NCBI RefSeq assembly: GCF_013376005.1
Contig: NZ_JABMJK010000005.1
Span: 124,001 to 188,000, forward strand
DNA length: 64,000 nucleotides
Origin: Duganella sp. SG902
GTDB lineage: Bacteria; Pseudomonadota; Gammaproteobacteria; Burkholderiales; Burkholderiaceae_D
Reading direction: 5' to 3'
A program made the translations under genes and the position numbers. The notes below the pieces were generated by a model, which saw only the letters and a list, made by a program, of their open reading frames with translations, was not told where the DNA came from and searched no databases. Of the stretch, positions 19,771 to 29,817 are shown piece after piece (position 1 is the stretch's first letter; the number at the start of each line of letters is the position of its first letter).

Positions 19771-20588
19771 GCGCCACCATCGCATCCCTGCAAAGGCAGT
19801 CCGTGCTGGATGCGCTGGATAACCGCGTGCTGCTGTGCCACGCGCTGGGCCTGAACCGCATCGCCCTCATCACCCAGTCGGAACGCGTGCTGACGGCGGA
19901 AGAGTCGCAACGCTTCGCCGCGCTGGTGCAACGCCGCCTGGCCGGCGAGCCGATCGCCTACATCGTCGGCCAGCGCGAATTCTTCGGCCTGCCGTTTGAA
20001 GTCAACGGCGCCGTGCTGATCCCGCGTCCCGACACCGAACTGCTGGTCGAGCTGACGCTGGACCGCCTGCCCTTCAAGGGCCGCGTGCTGGACATGGGCA
20101 CCGGCAGCGGCGCCATCGCCGTCGCGCTGGCGCACACGCGCAAGGACGCCGACGTCACCGCGCTCGACGTCAGCGCCGACGCGCTGGCGGTGGCGCGGCG
20201 CAACGCCGCCAACAACGGCGCCCGCGTCAGCTTCCTGCAAAGCGACTGGTACGCCGCGCTGGCCGGGGCCAACGCCGCGCCGTTCGACGTCATCGCCTCC
20301 AACCCGCCCTACATCGCCAGCGGCGACCGTCATTTGTCCGAGGGGGATTTGCGCTACGAACCGGTGGGCGCGCTGACCGACCACGCGGACGGCCTGTCGG
20401 CGCTGCGCGTCATCATCGCCGGCGCGCCACAACACCTCAAGCCGCAGGGCTGGCTGCTGATGGAGCATGGTTACGATCAGGCGGCGGCCGTGCGCGCGCT
20501 GCTGTCCGACACCGGCTACGGGGAAGTGCAAAGCTGGCGCGACCTGGCCGGCATCGAGCGCGTGAGCGGCGGCCGCCTCAAAACCTGA
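19767..20588 (+). CDS. prmC: Release factor glutamine methyltransferase
   Basis: The start is ATG 19767, overlapping the dsbB stop by four bases. The 273-residue SAM-dependent enzyme has the PrmC N-terminal helical domain ([17 protein letters not shown]), [15 protein letters not shown], the SAM loop [10 protein letters not shown] and the NPPY catalytic motif that contacts the substrate glutamine. It N5-methylates the GGQ glutamine of release factors such as PrfA. Its 3' end overlaps the convergent next gene by 11 bases. Confidence 0.96.
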   Translation: MSATIASLQRQSVLDALDNRVLLCHALGLNRIALITQSERVLTAEESQRFAALVQRRLAGEPIAYIVGQREFFGLPFEVNGAVLIPRPDTELLVELTLDRLPFKGRVLDMGTGSGAIAVALAHTRKDADVTALDVSADALAVARRNAANNGARVSFLQSDWYAALAGANAAPFDVIASNPPYIASGDRHLSEGDLRYEPVGALTDHADGLSALRVIIAGAPQHLKPQGWLLMEHGYDQAAAVRALLSDTGYGEVQSWRDLAGIERVSGGRLKT

Positions 20589-21492
20589 TTTCCAGCCGGC
20601 GGCGCAAGGCCGACAGCAGCATCGACGCCGGCGCCGGCTTGTACATCACCTCGACAAAATCCTCCGGCCGCGCGGGCGGCAGCAAGGTATGCAGCAGCAC
20701 CGGCGGCGCCTCCTCGCGCGGCCACAGGTCCCACACGCTTTCGTCGGAGCACAGGATCAGCGCGGGATCGCGGTCGCCCGGCTCGTACTGCACATCGAAT
20801 TCCGCGCTTTCCAGGATCTCGCTCAGATAATCCTGCATCGGCTGGTGCGGTTCCAGCAGCAGGATGACGTGGCCGGCGCCGAACGGCTCCGGCCAGTCGA
20901 AATGCGGTGTCGGCGGCATGGCGTCCCGCTCTTCCGCCAACGGCGCGCGGATCGCAAAACGCAAGCTTTCGCCACTCTGCCGCAAGATGCCGCCCATGGC
21001 GCGCACCAGATGCGCCGCCACCATCACGCCGGGCAGGATGCGGTCGTCGGCCAGCGACGCGCTCACCTCGCACCACGGTCCATCCGCCTGGCCGGCCTGG
21101 AACGCCAGCTCCACCGTGCCCGGGAAACGCCGCGCCTTCAGCGCCAACTGCCCTCCCGCATGCTCGCGGATGCGCGCCATCACCTGTGCCAGGCGCCGCC
21201 CATCGAGCAGCGCCAGCCCCGGCAGCTCGGCGCGGTCGTGCGACACATGCTGCATCAGGGCATGCAGATAGGCCGGCGCCAGCGCCAGTTCCGGCGTCTG
21301 CAGCTCGAAGCGGGCACACTCCTGCAAGTCGGACAGCCACTCCAGCTGTCGCCGCGCCTCGCCTTCCAGCGCGTGCAGGTCGGCAAAACCGGTACTGGCG
21401 CTGGTGGCAATGCGCGCCAGCGGCGCCCGCAGGTCTTGGTTCAGCGCCGCCAGCAGGCGCGCGCGGATCTGGGCAGCAGTGGTGGTCTCCAT
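20578..21492 (-). CDS. Degenerate hybrid histidine kinase (pseudokinase plus pseudoreceiver)
   Basis: This intact 304-codon frame resembles a HisKA-HATPase-receiver protein but has lost the chemistry. The H-box reads [11 protein letters not shown], with Gln where the phosphorylated His should be. The N-box equivalent ([13 protein letters not shown]) lacks its Asn. The DxGxG box is missing, and the GLGL box is replaced by [15 protein letters not shown], which still aligns with kinase sequence. A C-terminal receiver-like part ([19 protein letters not shown]) lacks the acceptor Asp but keeps the YKP lysine motif. There is no membrane segment. It is likely a regulatory scaffold or binding protein. 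It is convergent with prmC, overlapping by 11 bases. Confidence 0.6.
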   Translation of the reverse strand: METTTAAQIRARLLAALNQDLRAPLARIATSASTGFADLHALEGEARRQLEWLSDLQECARFELQTPELALAPAYLHALMQHVSHDRAELPGLALLDGRRLAQVMARIREHAGGQLALKARRFPGTVELAFQAGQADGPWCEVSASLADDRILPGVMVAAHLVRAMGGILRQSGESLRFAIRAPLAEERDAMPPTPHFDWPEPFGAGHVILLLEPHQPMQDYLSEILESAEFDVQYEPGDRDPALILCSDESVWDLWPREEAPPVLLHTLLPPARPEDFVEVMYKPAPASMLLSALRRRLEIRF

Positions 21493-21648
21493 AGCGCTCC
21501 CGTTCAGGAATGTGATCCATTATTGCACCAACCGGGGCCGTGTGCGGCATTTGTTAAAATGCTCTTTTTGCCGCCTTCCGGCGAGTTCGGCCAATTTCGG
21601 TTAATCTCAGCACCAATAATTTTTTGCTGCACCAGAAAGGATTTCAAA

Positions 21649-23250
21649 TTGCCAACTCTTTTGACACGACGCCTGGCCCTGTTGGCCGATGAAAAGCACC
21701 GCGCCGTGCTGGCTGGCGGCTTGCGCGGCATCGAGCGGGAGACCTTGCGTGTGGACCGCGCCGGCCATCTGGCGCACACGCCGCATCCGGTGGCCATGGG
21801 TTCGGCCCTGACGCATCCGCAAATCACCACCGATTACGCTGAAACCCTGCTGGAATTCATTACCCCGGCCGAGAAGGACATCGCCGACACCGTCGCCAAG
21901 CTGGACGGCATCCACCGCTACGCCTACAGCAAGCTGGGCGACGAGCTGCTGTGGAGCCAGTCCATGCCATGCCAGCTGCCGCCGGAAGAAGAGATCGAAA
22001 TCGCCTGGTACGGCACCTCCAACCTCGGCACCCTGAAACACGTGTACCGTCGCGGCCTGGCGCTGCGCTATGGCAAGGCCATGCAATGCATCGCCGGCAT
22101 CCACTACAACTACTCGCTGGACGAGCGCCTGTGGCGCGTGCTGGCGGAAAATGAAGTGAGCGGCAAGCGCCTGACGCCGCGCTCCTTCCAGTCCGAGGCC
22201 TACCTCGCCACCATCCGCAACTTCCGCCGCTACAGCTGGCTGCTGATGTATTTGTTCGGCGCCTCGCCGGTGCTGTCGAGCGGCTTCCTGCGCGGCCGTC
22301 CGCACAAGCTGGAGACGCTGTCCGACGACACGCTCTACCTGCCCTACGCCACCAGCCTGCGCATGAGCGACCTCGGTTACCAGAACGACGCGCAGTCGGG
22401 CCTGAGCCCGCACGAGAACTGCCTGGACAGCTACGTCGCGGCGCTGACCAAGGCCGTCAACCAGCCTTACGAACCGTACGCCAAACTGGGCACCAAGCGC
22501 GATGGCGAATGGATCCAGCTCAGCACCAACGTGCTGCAGATCGAGAACGAGTACTACTCCACCATCCGTCCCAAGCGCGTGATCCAGACCGGCGAGCGTC
22601 CGATCCAGGCGCTTTGCGCGCGCGGCGTGCAGTACATCGAAGTGCGCTGCATGGACGTCGATCCGTTCGAGCCGGTCGGCATCAGCGTCGCCACCGGCCG
22701 CTTCCTCGACGCCTTCCTGCTGTTCTGCGCGCTGGAGGAAAGCCCGGCCATCACGCCGGAACAAGGCGCGGTCTACACCGAAAACTTCGCGCGCACCGTG
22801 AAGGAAGGCCGCCGTCCGGGCCTGACGCTGCGCAACGGCGACACCGAGGTGGCGCTGCCGGTGTGGGGCGCGGAACTGCTGGAGCGGATTCGCCCGGTGG
22901 CGGCGCTGCTCGACACGCTGCGCGGCGACAGCGCCCACGCCGACGCGCTGGCGGCGCAAGCGGCCAAGCTGGCCGATCCCGAACTGACGCCATCGGCCAG
23001 GGTGCTGGCGGCGCTGCGCGCCAACGGCAAATCGTTCGCCGCCTTCGGACTGGCGCAAAGCGAAAAGCACGCGGCCTATTTCCGCAGCCATCCGCCCACC
23101 GCCGAGGAAGCGGCCTACTTCGACAACCTGGCCGCCATCTCGCTGGCCGAGCAGGCGGAGATGGAAGCGGCGCCGCAATCCAACTTCGACGACTACGTGG
23201 CGGCCTACCGCGCCTCCAACCTGTGCCAGTCGCGCCAGGACTGTGACTGA
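21649..23250 (+). CDS. gshA: Glutamate-cysteine ligase, E. coli type
   Basis: I place the start at TTG 21649: AGAAAGG lies eight bases before it, and the protein then begins (M)[15 protein letters not shown] much longer frame upstream is antisense to the pseudokinase gene. The 533-residue enzyme has GshA landmarks [36 protein letters not shown] and [12 protein letters not shown]. It forms gamma-glutamylcysteine, the rate-limiting step of glutathione synthesis in the cytoplasm. The enterobacterial form is slightly shorter (518 residues). A deacetylase-like gene follows after five bases. Confidence 0.93.
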   Translation: MPTLLTRRLALLADEKHRAVLAGGLRGIERETLRVDRAGHLAHTPHPVAMGSALTHPQITTDYAETLLEFITPAEKDIADTVAKLDGIHRYAYSKLGDELLWSQSMPCQLPPEEEIEIAWYGTSNLGTLKHVYRRGLALRYGKAMQCIAGIHYNYSLDERLWRVLAENEVSGKRLTPRSFQSEAYLATIRNFRRYSWLLMYLFGASPVLSSGFLRGRPHKLETLSDDTLYLPYATSLRMSDLGYQNDAQSGLSPHENCLDSYVAALTKAVNQPYEPYAKLGTKRDGEWIQLSTNVLQIENEYYSTIRPKRVIQTGERPIQALCARGVQYIEVRCMDVDPFEPVGISVATGRFLDAFLLFCALEESPAITPEQGAVYTENFARTVKEGRRPGLTLRNGDTEVALPVWGAELLERIRPVAALLDTLRGDSAHADALAAQAAKLADPELTPSARVLAALRANGKSFAAFGLAQSEKHAAYFRSHPPTAEEAAYFDNLAAISLAEQAEMEAAPQSNFDDYVAAYRASNLCQSRQDCD

Positions 23251-23255
23251 TCCAC

Positions 23256-24299
23256 ATGCTGACCTTCTACAACGAACAGCACGCGCAGCACCGTGGCCGC
23301 CACGAGTTCTTTCGCGGCGAGCAGGTGCCCTGCTTTGAAAAGCCGGAGCGTGCCGATTCGGTGTTGGCGGAACTGGGCCGGCGCGGCCTGGGCCGCATCG
23401 TCACGCCGCATGGCGTGCCGTTGATGTCGCTGGAACGCGTCCACACGCCGCGCTACCTGCACTTCCTGCGCAACGCGTGGAATGAATGGGTGGCGCTGGA
23501 CCCGGCCAATGCGCAGAAGGACGCCTTTCCCTCGGTGTGGCCGGTGCGCACGCTGCGCAGCGACGTCGAGCCGGAAAACTTCGCCGCGCGCATGGGCCTG
23601 TACTCGATGGACAGCGGCACGCCGCTGACAGCCGGCACCTGGACCGCCGCCAAGACCGGCGCCGATTGCGCGGTGAACGCGGCGCACGCGCTGCGGCTCG
23701 GCGAACGCGGCACCTTTGTCCTCAGCCGTCCGCCGGGCCACCACGCCGGCGCCGACTTCTTCGGCGGCTACTGCTTCCTGAACAACGCCGCGCTGGCGGC
23801 GCAGCACCTGCTGGACGATGGCGCGCGCAAGGTCGCCATCATCGACATCGACTACCACCACGGCAACGGCACGCAGAGCATCTTTTACCAGCGCGACGAT
23901 GTGCTGTTCATTTCCATCCACGCCGACCCGCGCGGCGAATACCCGTTCTACCTCGGCCACGCCGATGAACGCGGCGAAGGCGCCGGCATGGGCTACAACC
24001 TGAACCTGCCGCTTGCGGCGGGCAGCAGCGCGCAGGCCTGGTTCTCGGCGCTGGAGACCGCCTGCATCCGCATCGGCAGCTTCGCGCCGGACGCGCTGGT
24101 GGTGTCGCTGGGCGTGGACACATTCGCCGGCGACCCGCTGTCGCGCTTCAAGCTGCAAAGCGCGGACTACCTGAAAGTGGGCGAGCGCCTGGCCTGGCTC
24201 AACGTGCCGACTGCCTTCATCTTCGAGGGCGGCTACGCGGTGAAGGAACTGGGCGTCAACGTGGTCAACGTGCTTGAGGGCTACGAGACAGCGCTTTGA
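23256..24299 (+). CDS. Histone-deacetylase-fold amidohydrolase, acetylpolyamine aminohydrolase-like
   Basis: The 347-residue product has the zinc-dependent deacetylase core. SRPPGHHAGADFFGGYCFLNNAA carries the catalytic His pair, DIDYHHGNGTQ the metal Asp and His, LGVDTFAGDP the second metal Asp, and FEGGYAV the active-site Tyr. The wording (MDSGTPLTAGTW, DTFAGDPLSRFKL) is closest to bacterial acetylpolyamine aminohydrolases (AphA). It would remove acetyl groups from acetylated polyamines or similar amides. It lies five bases after gshA in the same orientation, a likely operon. Its 3' end overlaps the convergent serine-hydrolase gene by 35 bases. Confidence 0.85.
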   Translation: MLTFYNEQHAQHRGRHEFFRGEQVPCFEKPERADSVLAELGRRGLGRIVTPHGVPLMSLERVHTPRYLHFLRNAWNEWVALDPANAQKDAFPSVWPVRTLRSDVEPENFAARMGLYSMDSGTPLTAGTWTAAKTGADCAVNAAHALRLGERGTFVLSRPPGHHAGADFFGGYCFLNNAALAAQHLLDDGARKVAIIDIDYHHGNGTQSIFYQRDDVLFISIHADPRGEYPFYLGHADERGEGAGMGYNLNLPLAAGSSAQAWFSALETACIRIGSFAPDALVVSLGVDTFAGDPLSRFKLQSADYLKVGERLAWLNVPTAFIFEGGYAVKELGVNVVNVLEGYETAL

Positions 24300-25317
24300 A
24301 CACGTAGTCGGTCAGCAGCTTCTCGCTGATGGCGTGCGGCTGGCGCACCTGGAAATTGGTGGTGGTGATGACTACCACCGAGCGCTGCTCGGGCAGCACC
24401 AACACCTTGTTGCCGCCGCTGCCGGACATCATGGCCGCGCGCCAGACCTGCCCATCCTGCTTGAAGCGCTTGAGCCACCACAGATAGCCGTAGTCGGTGT
24501 CGTCATCGACCTGCGCGTGCGGCGACAGTGATTGCCTGACCCATTCCGCCGACACCACGCGCTTGCCTTCCCACACGCCGCCGTTCAAGTACAACTCGCC
24601 CAGCTTGAGCCAGTCACGGCTGCGCAGCTGGAGGCCGCCGCCGGTCATGGCCGGGCCGGTGGGCGTGTATTGCCACTTCAATTTCGTGATGCCCAGTGGA
24701 CCGAACAAGGTGCGCGCCGCGAATTGATCGACTTTTTCGCCGGTGGCTTTTTCCAACACGGGGCCCAGCATGGTGGGGCCGGCGGTGCAGTAGGAGAAGC
24801 TGCGGCCGTGCGGCGAGTCCTTCGGCTTGGTGACCCAGTCGGCGAAGCCGCGTATCGGCAGGTCCATCGCGAACTGGGTCCAGTCCTCCAGCAAATACAT
24901 GGCTTCCTCGTTCCCGCGCGAGAACTGGTTCTGGTCATCGCACTCCAGCAGGGAACTCATGGTAAGGAAATCCTCGACCGTGATTTTCTCCTTGCGCGGA
25001 TCGGGATAGCGCACCGGATGCTTCTCCGGGAAGAAGCCGAACACCGGCGTGCCGGGCTTCAGCTTGCCCTGGTCGATGGCGATCCCCACCAGCATGTCGG
25101 TGACGCTCTTGCCGACCGAGCGCGTGTTGCGCAGGCCCTCGGCGCCGTCGTTGTCGAAATAGGATTCGTGTACCAGCTTGTCGTCCTGCGAGATCAGGAC
25201 GCTGGTGATTTGCTTGAAATCGCCCTTGCGGATGGCGGCGTCCATGTCGGACAGGGGATCGGCCGCCGCGGCGGCCGTGCATACGACAAAAACCAGAGGG
25301 AGAAACTTACGCATCAT
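24265..25317 (-). CDS. Secreted serine hydrolase, beta-lactamase/penicillin-binding-protein fold
   Basis: The start at ATG 25317 (MMRKFLPLVFVV) gives a signal peptide ending near AAAA. The 350-residue product has the SxxK catalytic motif in RSVGKSV, a Tyr in the second motif (FSYCTAG) and an SGSGG stretch in place of KTG. This is the class C beta-lactamase-related family, which includes esterases, D-aminopeptidases and carboxypeptidases more often than true beta-lactamases. Substrate unknown. The end overlaps the convergent deacetylase gene by 35 bases. Confidence 0.8.
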   Translation of the reverse strand: MMRKFLPLVFVVCTAAAAADPLSDMDAAIRKGDFKQITSVLISQDDKLVHESYFDNDGAEGLRNTRSVGKSVTDMLVGIAIDQGKLKPGTPVFGFFPEKHPVRYPDPRKEKITVEDFLTMSSLLECDDQNQFSRGNEEAMYLLEDWTQFAMDLPIRGFADWVTKPKDSPHGRSFSYCTAGPTMLGPVLEKATGEKVDQFAARTLFGPLGITKLKWQYTPTGPAMTGGGLQLRSRDWLKLGELYLNGGVWEGKRVVSAEWVRQSLSPHAQVDDDTDYGYLWWLKRFKQDGQVWRAAMMSGSGGNKVLVLPEQRSVVVITTTNFQVRQPHAISEKLLTDYVFKALSRSPQAR

Positions 25318-25343
25318 CGCAGCTCCAATCAAGTTAGTTCAAA

Positions 25344-27728
25344 TCAGTATACATCGCGCCGGTAGCGCCCCTCTTCCGTCAGTTGCTCCAGTTGTGGGCG
25401 GCCGAGGATGTCGGCCAGCGCCGCATCCACACCGCCGGCCATGCCTTGCAGGCTGCCGCAGACAAAGATGGCGGCGCCGTCGCTGATCCATGCGCGCAGC
25501 GTGTCGGCACGCTCGCGCAGGCGATCCTGCACATAGCCGCCGTCCGCATCGCGCGAGTAGACCAGATCCAGCTCCGGCAGGAAGCCGCGCGCGCGCCATC
25601 CCTGGATTTCCTCGGCGCAGATCGCGTCATAGGCTTGCTGGCGCTCGCCGAAGATCAGCCAGTTGCGCTGCACGTTCTCCAGTGCGCGCGCGCGCAAGTG
25701 CGAACGTAGGCCGGCGATGCCGGAACCGTTGCCGATGTAGATGGCGGGCGCCGGCCGCGGATACGCATCGAAGGCCGGATTGGCGATCAGGCGCACGCGC
25801 ACTTCGTCGCCGATCATGGCTTGCGCGGTCAGCCAGCCGGAGGCCAGGCCCAGCCCCTGCTCGCCGCGCACTTGGCGTACCACCAGCTGCATGCTGCCGT
25901 CCTGCGCGATGGAGGCCAGCGAATAACGGCGCGGCGCAACGTCCTTGCCGTAATGGCCTGGCCAGATGTCGACCAATGCGCCCGGACGCCAGCCCGCGCC
26001 CACCGGACCGTCCAGCGTGATCTCATACAGCGGCAAGCCGATGCTGCCAGGATTGAGCAGGGTGCGGCCGGTCAAGCGCCAGCTGTCATAGTCGCTGTCG
26101 TCCGCTCCCGCGTTGAGCGAGACCTCGGCCGCGTCATGCCCCATCAGGCCGCGCAGCGCGCTGCCCCAGCGCGCCAATGCGCCGGCATCGCCGTTGTCGA
26201 CTTCAATGATCGGATGCAGCGGCTGCGCGCCCATGAACGCCAGGCGCTGGTCCAGCGTGCGGCCGAAGCCGCAGAACTGCGCGTAATTGCGGTCGCCCAG
26301 CGCCAGAACGGCGTACTGCACGTGCTTGAGTTCTTCCCTTGCCGCGAGCAGCAGACGGCTGAAGCGGCGCGCGCTGTCGGGCGGCTCGCCCTCGCCGAAA
26401 CTGCTGGCGACGAACAGCGCGCGGCGATACTTGCCCAGCTGCGGCGGCGTGAGTTTTTCCAGCGACTGCACGTGCACCGCGACGCCAGCTTTCTGCAAGG
26501 CCGCCGCGCTTTGCAGCGCCACGCGCTCCGCCTGGCCGGTCTGGCTGGCGTAGGCCATCAGCACCGGGTCGTCGCCGGCATCGACCGGCGGCGCAGCTGC
26601 GGCCAATCGTGCGCGCTCGTCCCGCGCGATGCGCTTCTGCTTGCGGCGATCGAGATACAGCATCCAGCCGGTGATGCCAAAGCCGGGCAGCGCCAGCGCG
26701 GCGATGAACACAATCAGCTGGCCCGCCACACCGAAGTAGGTGCCGATGTGCAGCGGGTAGATGGTCGACTGGAAGCGCGCACCCAGCGGCTTGTCGTTGT
26801 ACAGCTCATGCTTCACCAAAGCGCCGGTCTGCTGGTTGATCGTCATGCTGCTGCGCGCACGCACGTGCGTCGCATCCTTGGCCACCCACAGGATCTGCAG
26901 CGGCGCGTTGGCGCGCTCCGGCGGCCGCAGGAACGCCATCTGCCAGTTCGGCGCGTTCTTCTGGAAGGTCTCCCAGCTTAGCGTCAGGTCGGCCGGTTCC
27001 GCCTTGGCCGGCTTGGCGGCTTTCGGTTTTGACGTGGTCTCGCGCGGCGGACGCATTGTGCCCATCCAGCCGTCGGCCATGTCGCGGATCGGCTCGAAGG
27101 CCCAGTACACGCCGGAGGCGGTGAACATCAGGAACACCACCATCACCCAGGTGCCCACCACCGAGTGCAAGCCCCACAGGAAGGAGCGGCCCTTCATGCG
27201 CGTGTCGAAGGTGAGCCAGGTGCGCCAGTCCCACAGGCGGCGCGGCCAGCGCAGATACAGCCCGGTCAACGCAAGGCCCATCAGGCAGAACGCCAGCGTG
27301 CCGCTGACCATCTTGCCGGGATCGCGCGGCAGCAGCAGGAAGCGGTGCAGCTGTTCGGTCCATTCGAAGAAGTCCTCACCGGCCAGCTCCGGCAGCAGCG
27401 CGCCGGTGTACGGATTGAAGTAAATCGTTTCGCCCTTGCGCTGGCCCGGCGGCGGCGCAAGGCCGACGCGCGCGCTGGAGCCCGGCGTATCGTAGAAGAT
27501 GATGCTGGTCACGCGTTCGTGCGGCCGGGCCGCCTGCGCCGCCAGCATGATTTGCTGCGGTCCCAGCGTCGCCAAGTCCTGCACCGCGACGTTGCGCACG
27601 CCGGGGTTGATCGCATCCAGTATCTGTTCGCGGAACGCGAGGATGGCGCCGGTCAGGCCGATCACCATCAGGACCGTGCCTGCGGTGATGCCGACAAACC
27701 AATGCAGCTGGAACCAGAGCTTTTTCAC
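25344..27728 (-). CDS. PepSY transmembrane domain fused to flavodoxin/FAD-NAD(P)H reductase (siderophore-iron reductase)
   Basis: The GTG start at 27728 overlaps the receptor stop as GTGA, so the two genes are translationally coupled. The 794-residue protein has an N-terminal PepSY-TM part with four membrane helices (about 1-400). A flavodoxin domain follows (AYASQTGQAERV, FGEGEPPDSA, ALGDRNY). An FAD/NAD(P)H reductase module like CysJ ends it (RRYSLASI, IGNGSGIAGLRSHL, FVCGSLQGMA). Such fusions beside TonB receptors are thought to pass cytoplasmic electrons across the inner membrane to reduce ferric iron or ferri-siderophore in the periplasm. The Fur box upstream of the receptor supports this. 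It is not an assimilatory sulfite reductase: the hemoprotein partner is absent. Confidence 0.85.
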   Translation of the reverse strand: MKKLWFQLHWFVGITAGTVLMVIGLTGAILAFREQILDAINPGVRNVAVQDLATLGPQQIMLAAQAARPHERVTSIIFYDTPGSSARVGLAPPPGQRKGETIYFNPYTGALLPELAGEDFFEWTEQLHRFLLLPRDPGKMVSGTLAFCLMGLALTGLYLRWPRRLWDWRTWLTFDTRMKGRSFLWGLHSVVGTWVMVVFLMFTASGVYWAFEPIRDMADGWMGTMRPPRETTSKPKAAKPAKAEPADLTLSWETFQKNAPNWQMAFLRPPERANAPLQILWVAKDATHVRARSSMTINQQTGALVKHELYNDKPLGARFQSTIYPLHIGTYFGVAGQLIVFIAALALPGFGITGWMLYLDRRKQKRIARDERARLAAAAPPVDAGDDPVLMAYASQTGQAERVALQSAAALQKAGVAVHVQSLEKLTPPQLGKYRRALFVASSFGEGEPPDSARRFSRLLLAAREELKHVQYAVLALGDRNYAQFCGFGRTLDQRLAFMGAQPLHPIIEVDNGDAGALARWGSALRGLMGHDAAEVSLNAGADDSDYDSWRLTGRTLLNPGSIGLPLYEITLDGPVGAGWRPGALVDIWPGHYGKDVAPRRYSLASIAQDGSMQLVVRQVRGEQGLGLASGWLTAQAMIGDEVRVRLIANPAFDAYPRPAPAIYIGNGSGIAGLRSHLRARALENVQRNWLIFGERQQAYDAICAEEIQGWRARGFLPELDLVYSRDADGGYVQDRLRERADTLRAWISDGAAIFVCGSLQGMAGGVDAALADILGRPQLEQLTEEGRYRRDVY

Positions 27729-29785
27729 AGGTCGACCTTCATGCTCAATTTGATCAGGCGCGGCGCGCCGGAAGCGAGGCGCGTGCCGGCGCCGGCCCAG
27801 TATTGTTTGTTGGCGACGTTGTCGATATTCGCCTGCCACACCATGTTCTTGTACGCATAGCGCGCGCCCACGCTGAACAGCGTGACGCCACCCAGGAACG
27901 CCTGATTCAGATCGTTGACCGGACGGCGGCCGGTGTAATACGCGCCGCCGTTGAACGACAGGCCCGGCGCCAGTTCATACGACAGGAAAGCGCTGCCGGT
28001 CTGTTTGGACGCGTTCTCCGGCAGCTTGCCGTTGTAGTCGGCATTGATATGGCGGAATTCAGGATCGATGAACTGCGCCGAGGTTTGCCACGACAACTGG
28101 CGCGTCAGCTTGCCCTGAGCGGACAGCTCCACACCGCGATAACGCTGTTCACCATCGGCGGTAAAGACGTTGGCGGTGTTGGTGTAATAACCGGGACGGC
28201 TGATATCGAACAGCGCGGCCTGCACCAGCGAACCGTCAGCCACGCGCCAGCGCGCGCCAACTTCCTTCTGCCGGCTGACGCCCGGCTCCATGCGCACGCC
28301 AACGTTGGCGGTGCCGGTCGGCGCGGTCTCGCCCTCCTCCAGCCCTTGCGAGGTCGAGGCGTAGAACGACAGGTCGTTATCGAGCTTGTAGATCAAGCCC
28401 GCCATCGGCGTGGTCTTGCTGACGTCATAGTGATTCGTTCCCTGGTCGCTGCGATACTGCACGCTGCGCACGCCGGCCACCGCCTGCCAGTGTGGCGAGA
28501 AGGTCAGGCGGTCGAGCGCATACACGCCACTGTCGCGCGAATCCAGCGCCGCCGTGGTGGGCGTGGTGGGGTATGCGGACACCGTGTAGCTGGTGATCGG
28601 CGCCGGGTTGTACAGGTTTTGCGCGGCGATGGTGTAGTTGGCCTGATAGATAGGATCCTGACCCTTGTCGGTGCGCGTGGCGCCGAGGGTGAGATCGTGC
28701 CGCACAGGCCCGGTGACCACCGTGCCCGCCAGTTCGGCGCGCAGCATATTTGAATCGACCACGCTATGCTGCAGGTTGCCGGTGATGCGGCCGGCGCCGG
28801 TGGCCAGTGCCGCCGCATTGGTCAGACGGAAGATGGCCAGCGAACGGTCGCGCGCGGTTTCGGAGTGGCCGGCTTCCACGGTCAGGGCCCAATCATCGCT
28901 CAACGCATAATCCGCGCGCAGCAGGACGTTTTTGGTTTCCGCCTCAAACTTCGCCCAGTCCGGGCCAATCAGGCGCTTGGGATCCACCGCCGGCGGCAGC
29001 GTGATCACGCCTTTGACGGCGGCCGGCAAGGCGATGCCCGCCTGCTCGGTCACGCGGCGCTTGTCGTATTCCAGATCGGCCTTCAGCAGCAGGCGCGAAC
29101 TCACGCGCCAGTCCAGCGCCGCCGAAGCGAACTTGCGGTTGCCGTTGCCGACGTTGTCCATATAAGAGCCCAGCGTGCCGCCGGCCGCGTTGACGCGCAC
29201 GCCCACGTCGCCAAAGCGGCGCGCCACGTCGGCGGTGGCGACCGCGCTGCCGTTCTGGTCGACCGTCAGCCCCACCGTGCTGACCGGCGTGGCGCCGGCG
29301 CGCTTGGTGACGAAGTTGACCACGCCGGCCGGCGAAGTGAAGCCGTAATACAGCGCGGTGGCGCCCTTCAGCACCTCCACCCGCTCCTTGTCCTCCATCG
29401 GCACCTGCGAGAAGTTCATGATCGGCAGCGAGCCGTTCAAGCGGTAGTTGGTGCGGTTCTCCACCGCGATGCCGCGGATGACCAGCTGGTCCCAGGTCTC
29501 GCCGCCGTTCTGCTGGCGCGTGACGCCGGCGGTGTTGCGCAACGCGTCGTACAAGCCGCCGGCCGCCTGCAATTCCAGCACCTCGCGCGTGACCACGTTG
29601 ACGGTGGATGGCACGTCCATGATGTCGGCGCCACGGAAGCTGCCGGCCTCCACGGTCTTCGGCGCGAAGCCGTCCGCCCGCGCGGCCGTCACCTTGACGG
29701 CCTGCAGGACCTGCTCATCCTCCTGCGCGAACGCGGGAAAGGCGGCAAACAGGGCGAGGTACAGCGGTAGTGGACGAAATGACAT
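27725..29785 (-). CDS. TonB-dependent siderophore receptor
   Basis: The 686-residue outer-membrane protein has a signal peptide ending at PAFAQ and a plug domain (VPSTVNVVTREVLELQAAGGLYDALRN; RVEVLKGATALYYG, typical of siderophore receptors). A 22-strand barrel ends in RLIKLSMKVDL, with a terminal Leu where Phe is more common. It should import a ferric siderophore using TonB/ExbBD energy; the class of siderophore is not predictable. A Fur-box promoter lies 41 bases upstream, and the coupled PepSY-flavoprotein gene follows. No siderophore synthesis genes are nearby, so it may use foreign siderophores. Confidence 0.93.
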   Translation of the reverse strand: MSFRPLPLYLALFAAFPAFAQEDEQVLQAVKVTAARADGFAPKTVEAGSFRGADIMDVPSTVNVVTREVLELQAAGGLYDALRNTAGVTRQQNGGETWDQLVIRGIAVENRTNYRLNGSLPIMNFSQVPMEDKERVEVLKGATALYYGFTSPAGVVNFVTKRAGATPVSTVGLTVDQNGSAVATADVARRFGDVGVRVNAAGGTLGSYMDNVGNGNRKFASAALDWRVSSRLLLKADLEYDKRRVTEQAGIALPAAVKGVITLPPAVDPKRLIGPDWAKFEAETKNVLLRADYALSDDWALTVEAGHSETARDRSLAIFRLTNAAALATGAGRITGNLQHSVVDSNMLRAELAGTVVTGPVRHDLTLGATRTDKGQDPIYQANYTIAAQNLYNPAPITSYTVSAYPTTPTTAALDSRDSGVYALDRLTFSPHWQAVAGVRSVQYRSDQGTNHYDVSKTTPMAGLIYKLDNDLSFYASTSQGLEEGETAPTGTANVGVRMEPGVSRQKEVGARWRVADGSLVQAALFDISRPGYYTNTANVFTADGEQRYRGVELSAQGKLTRQLSWQTSAQFIDPEFRHINADYNGKLPENASKQTGSAFLSYELAPGLSFNGGAYYTGRRPVNDLNQAFLGGVTLFSVGARYAYKNMVWQANIDNVANKQYWAGAGTRLASGAPRLIKLSMKVDL

Positions 29786-29817
29786 GGAACGCGAAGATAA
29801 AAGAATCGATGCGCACC

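Noticed and set aside
20689..23250. gshA beginning far upstream as an 853-codon gene
   Set aside because: The first 320 codons are antisense to the degenerate kinase and low in complexity. TTG 21649 with AGAAAGG fits the family start.
24265..25317. True class C beta-lactamase (ampC)
   Set aside because: The YxN motif is replaced by YCT and the KTG motif by a glycine-rich stretch. Neighbours give no resistance context, so only the general serine-hydrolase family is supported.
25344..27728. Assimilatory sulfite reductase alpha subunit (cysJ)
   Set aside because: The flavoprotein part is similar, but the N-terminal PepSY membrane module, the missing CysI and the adjacent Fur-controlled receptor point to iron reduction.
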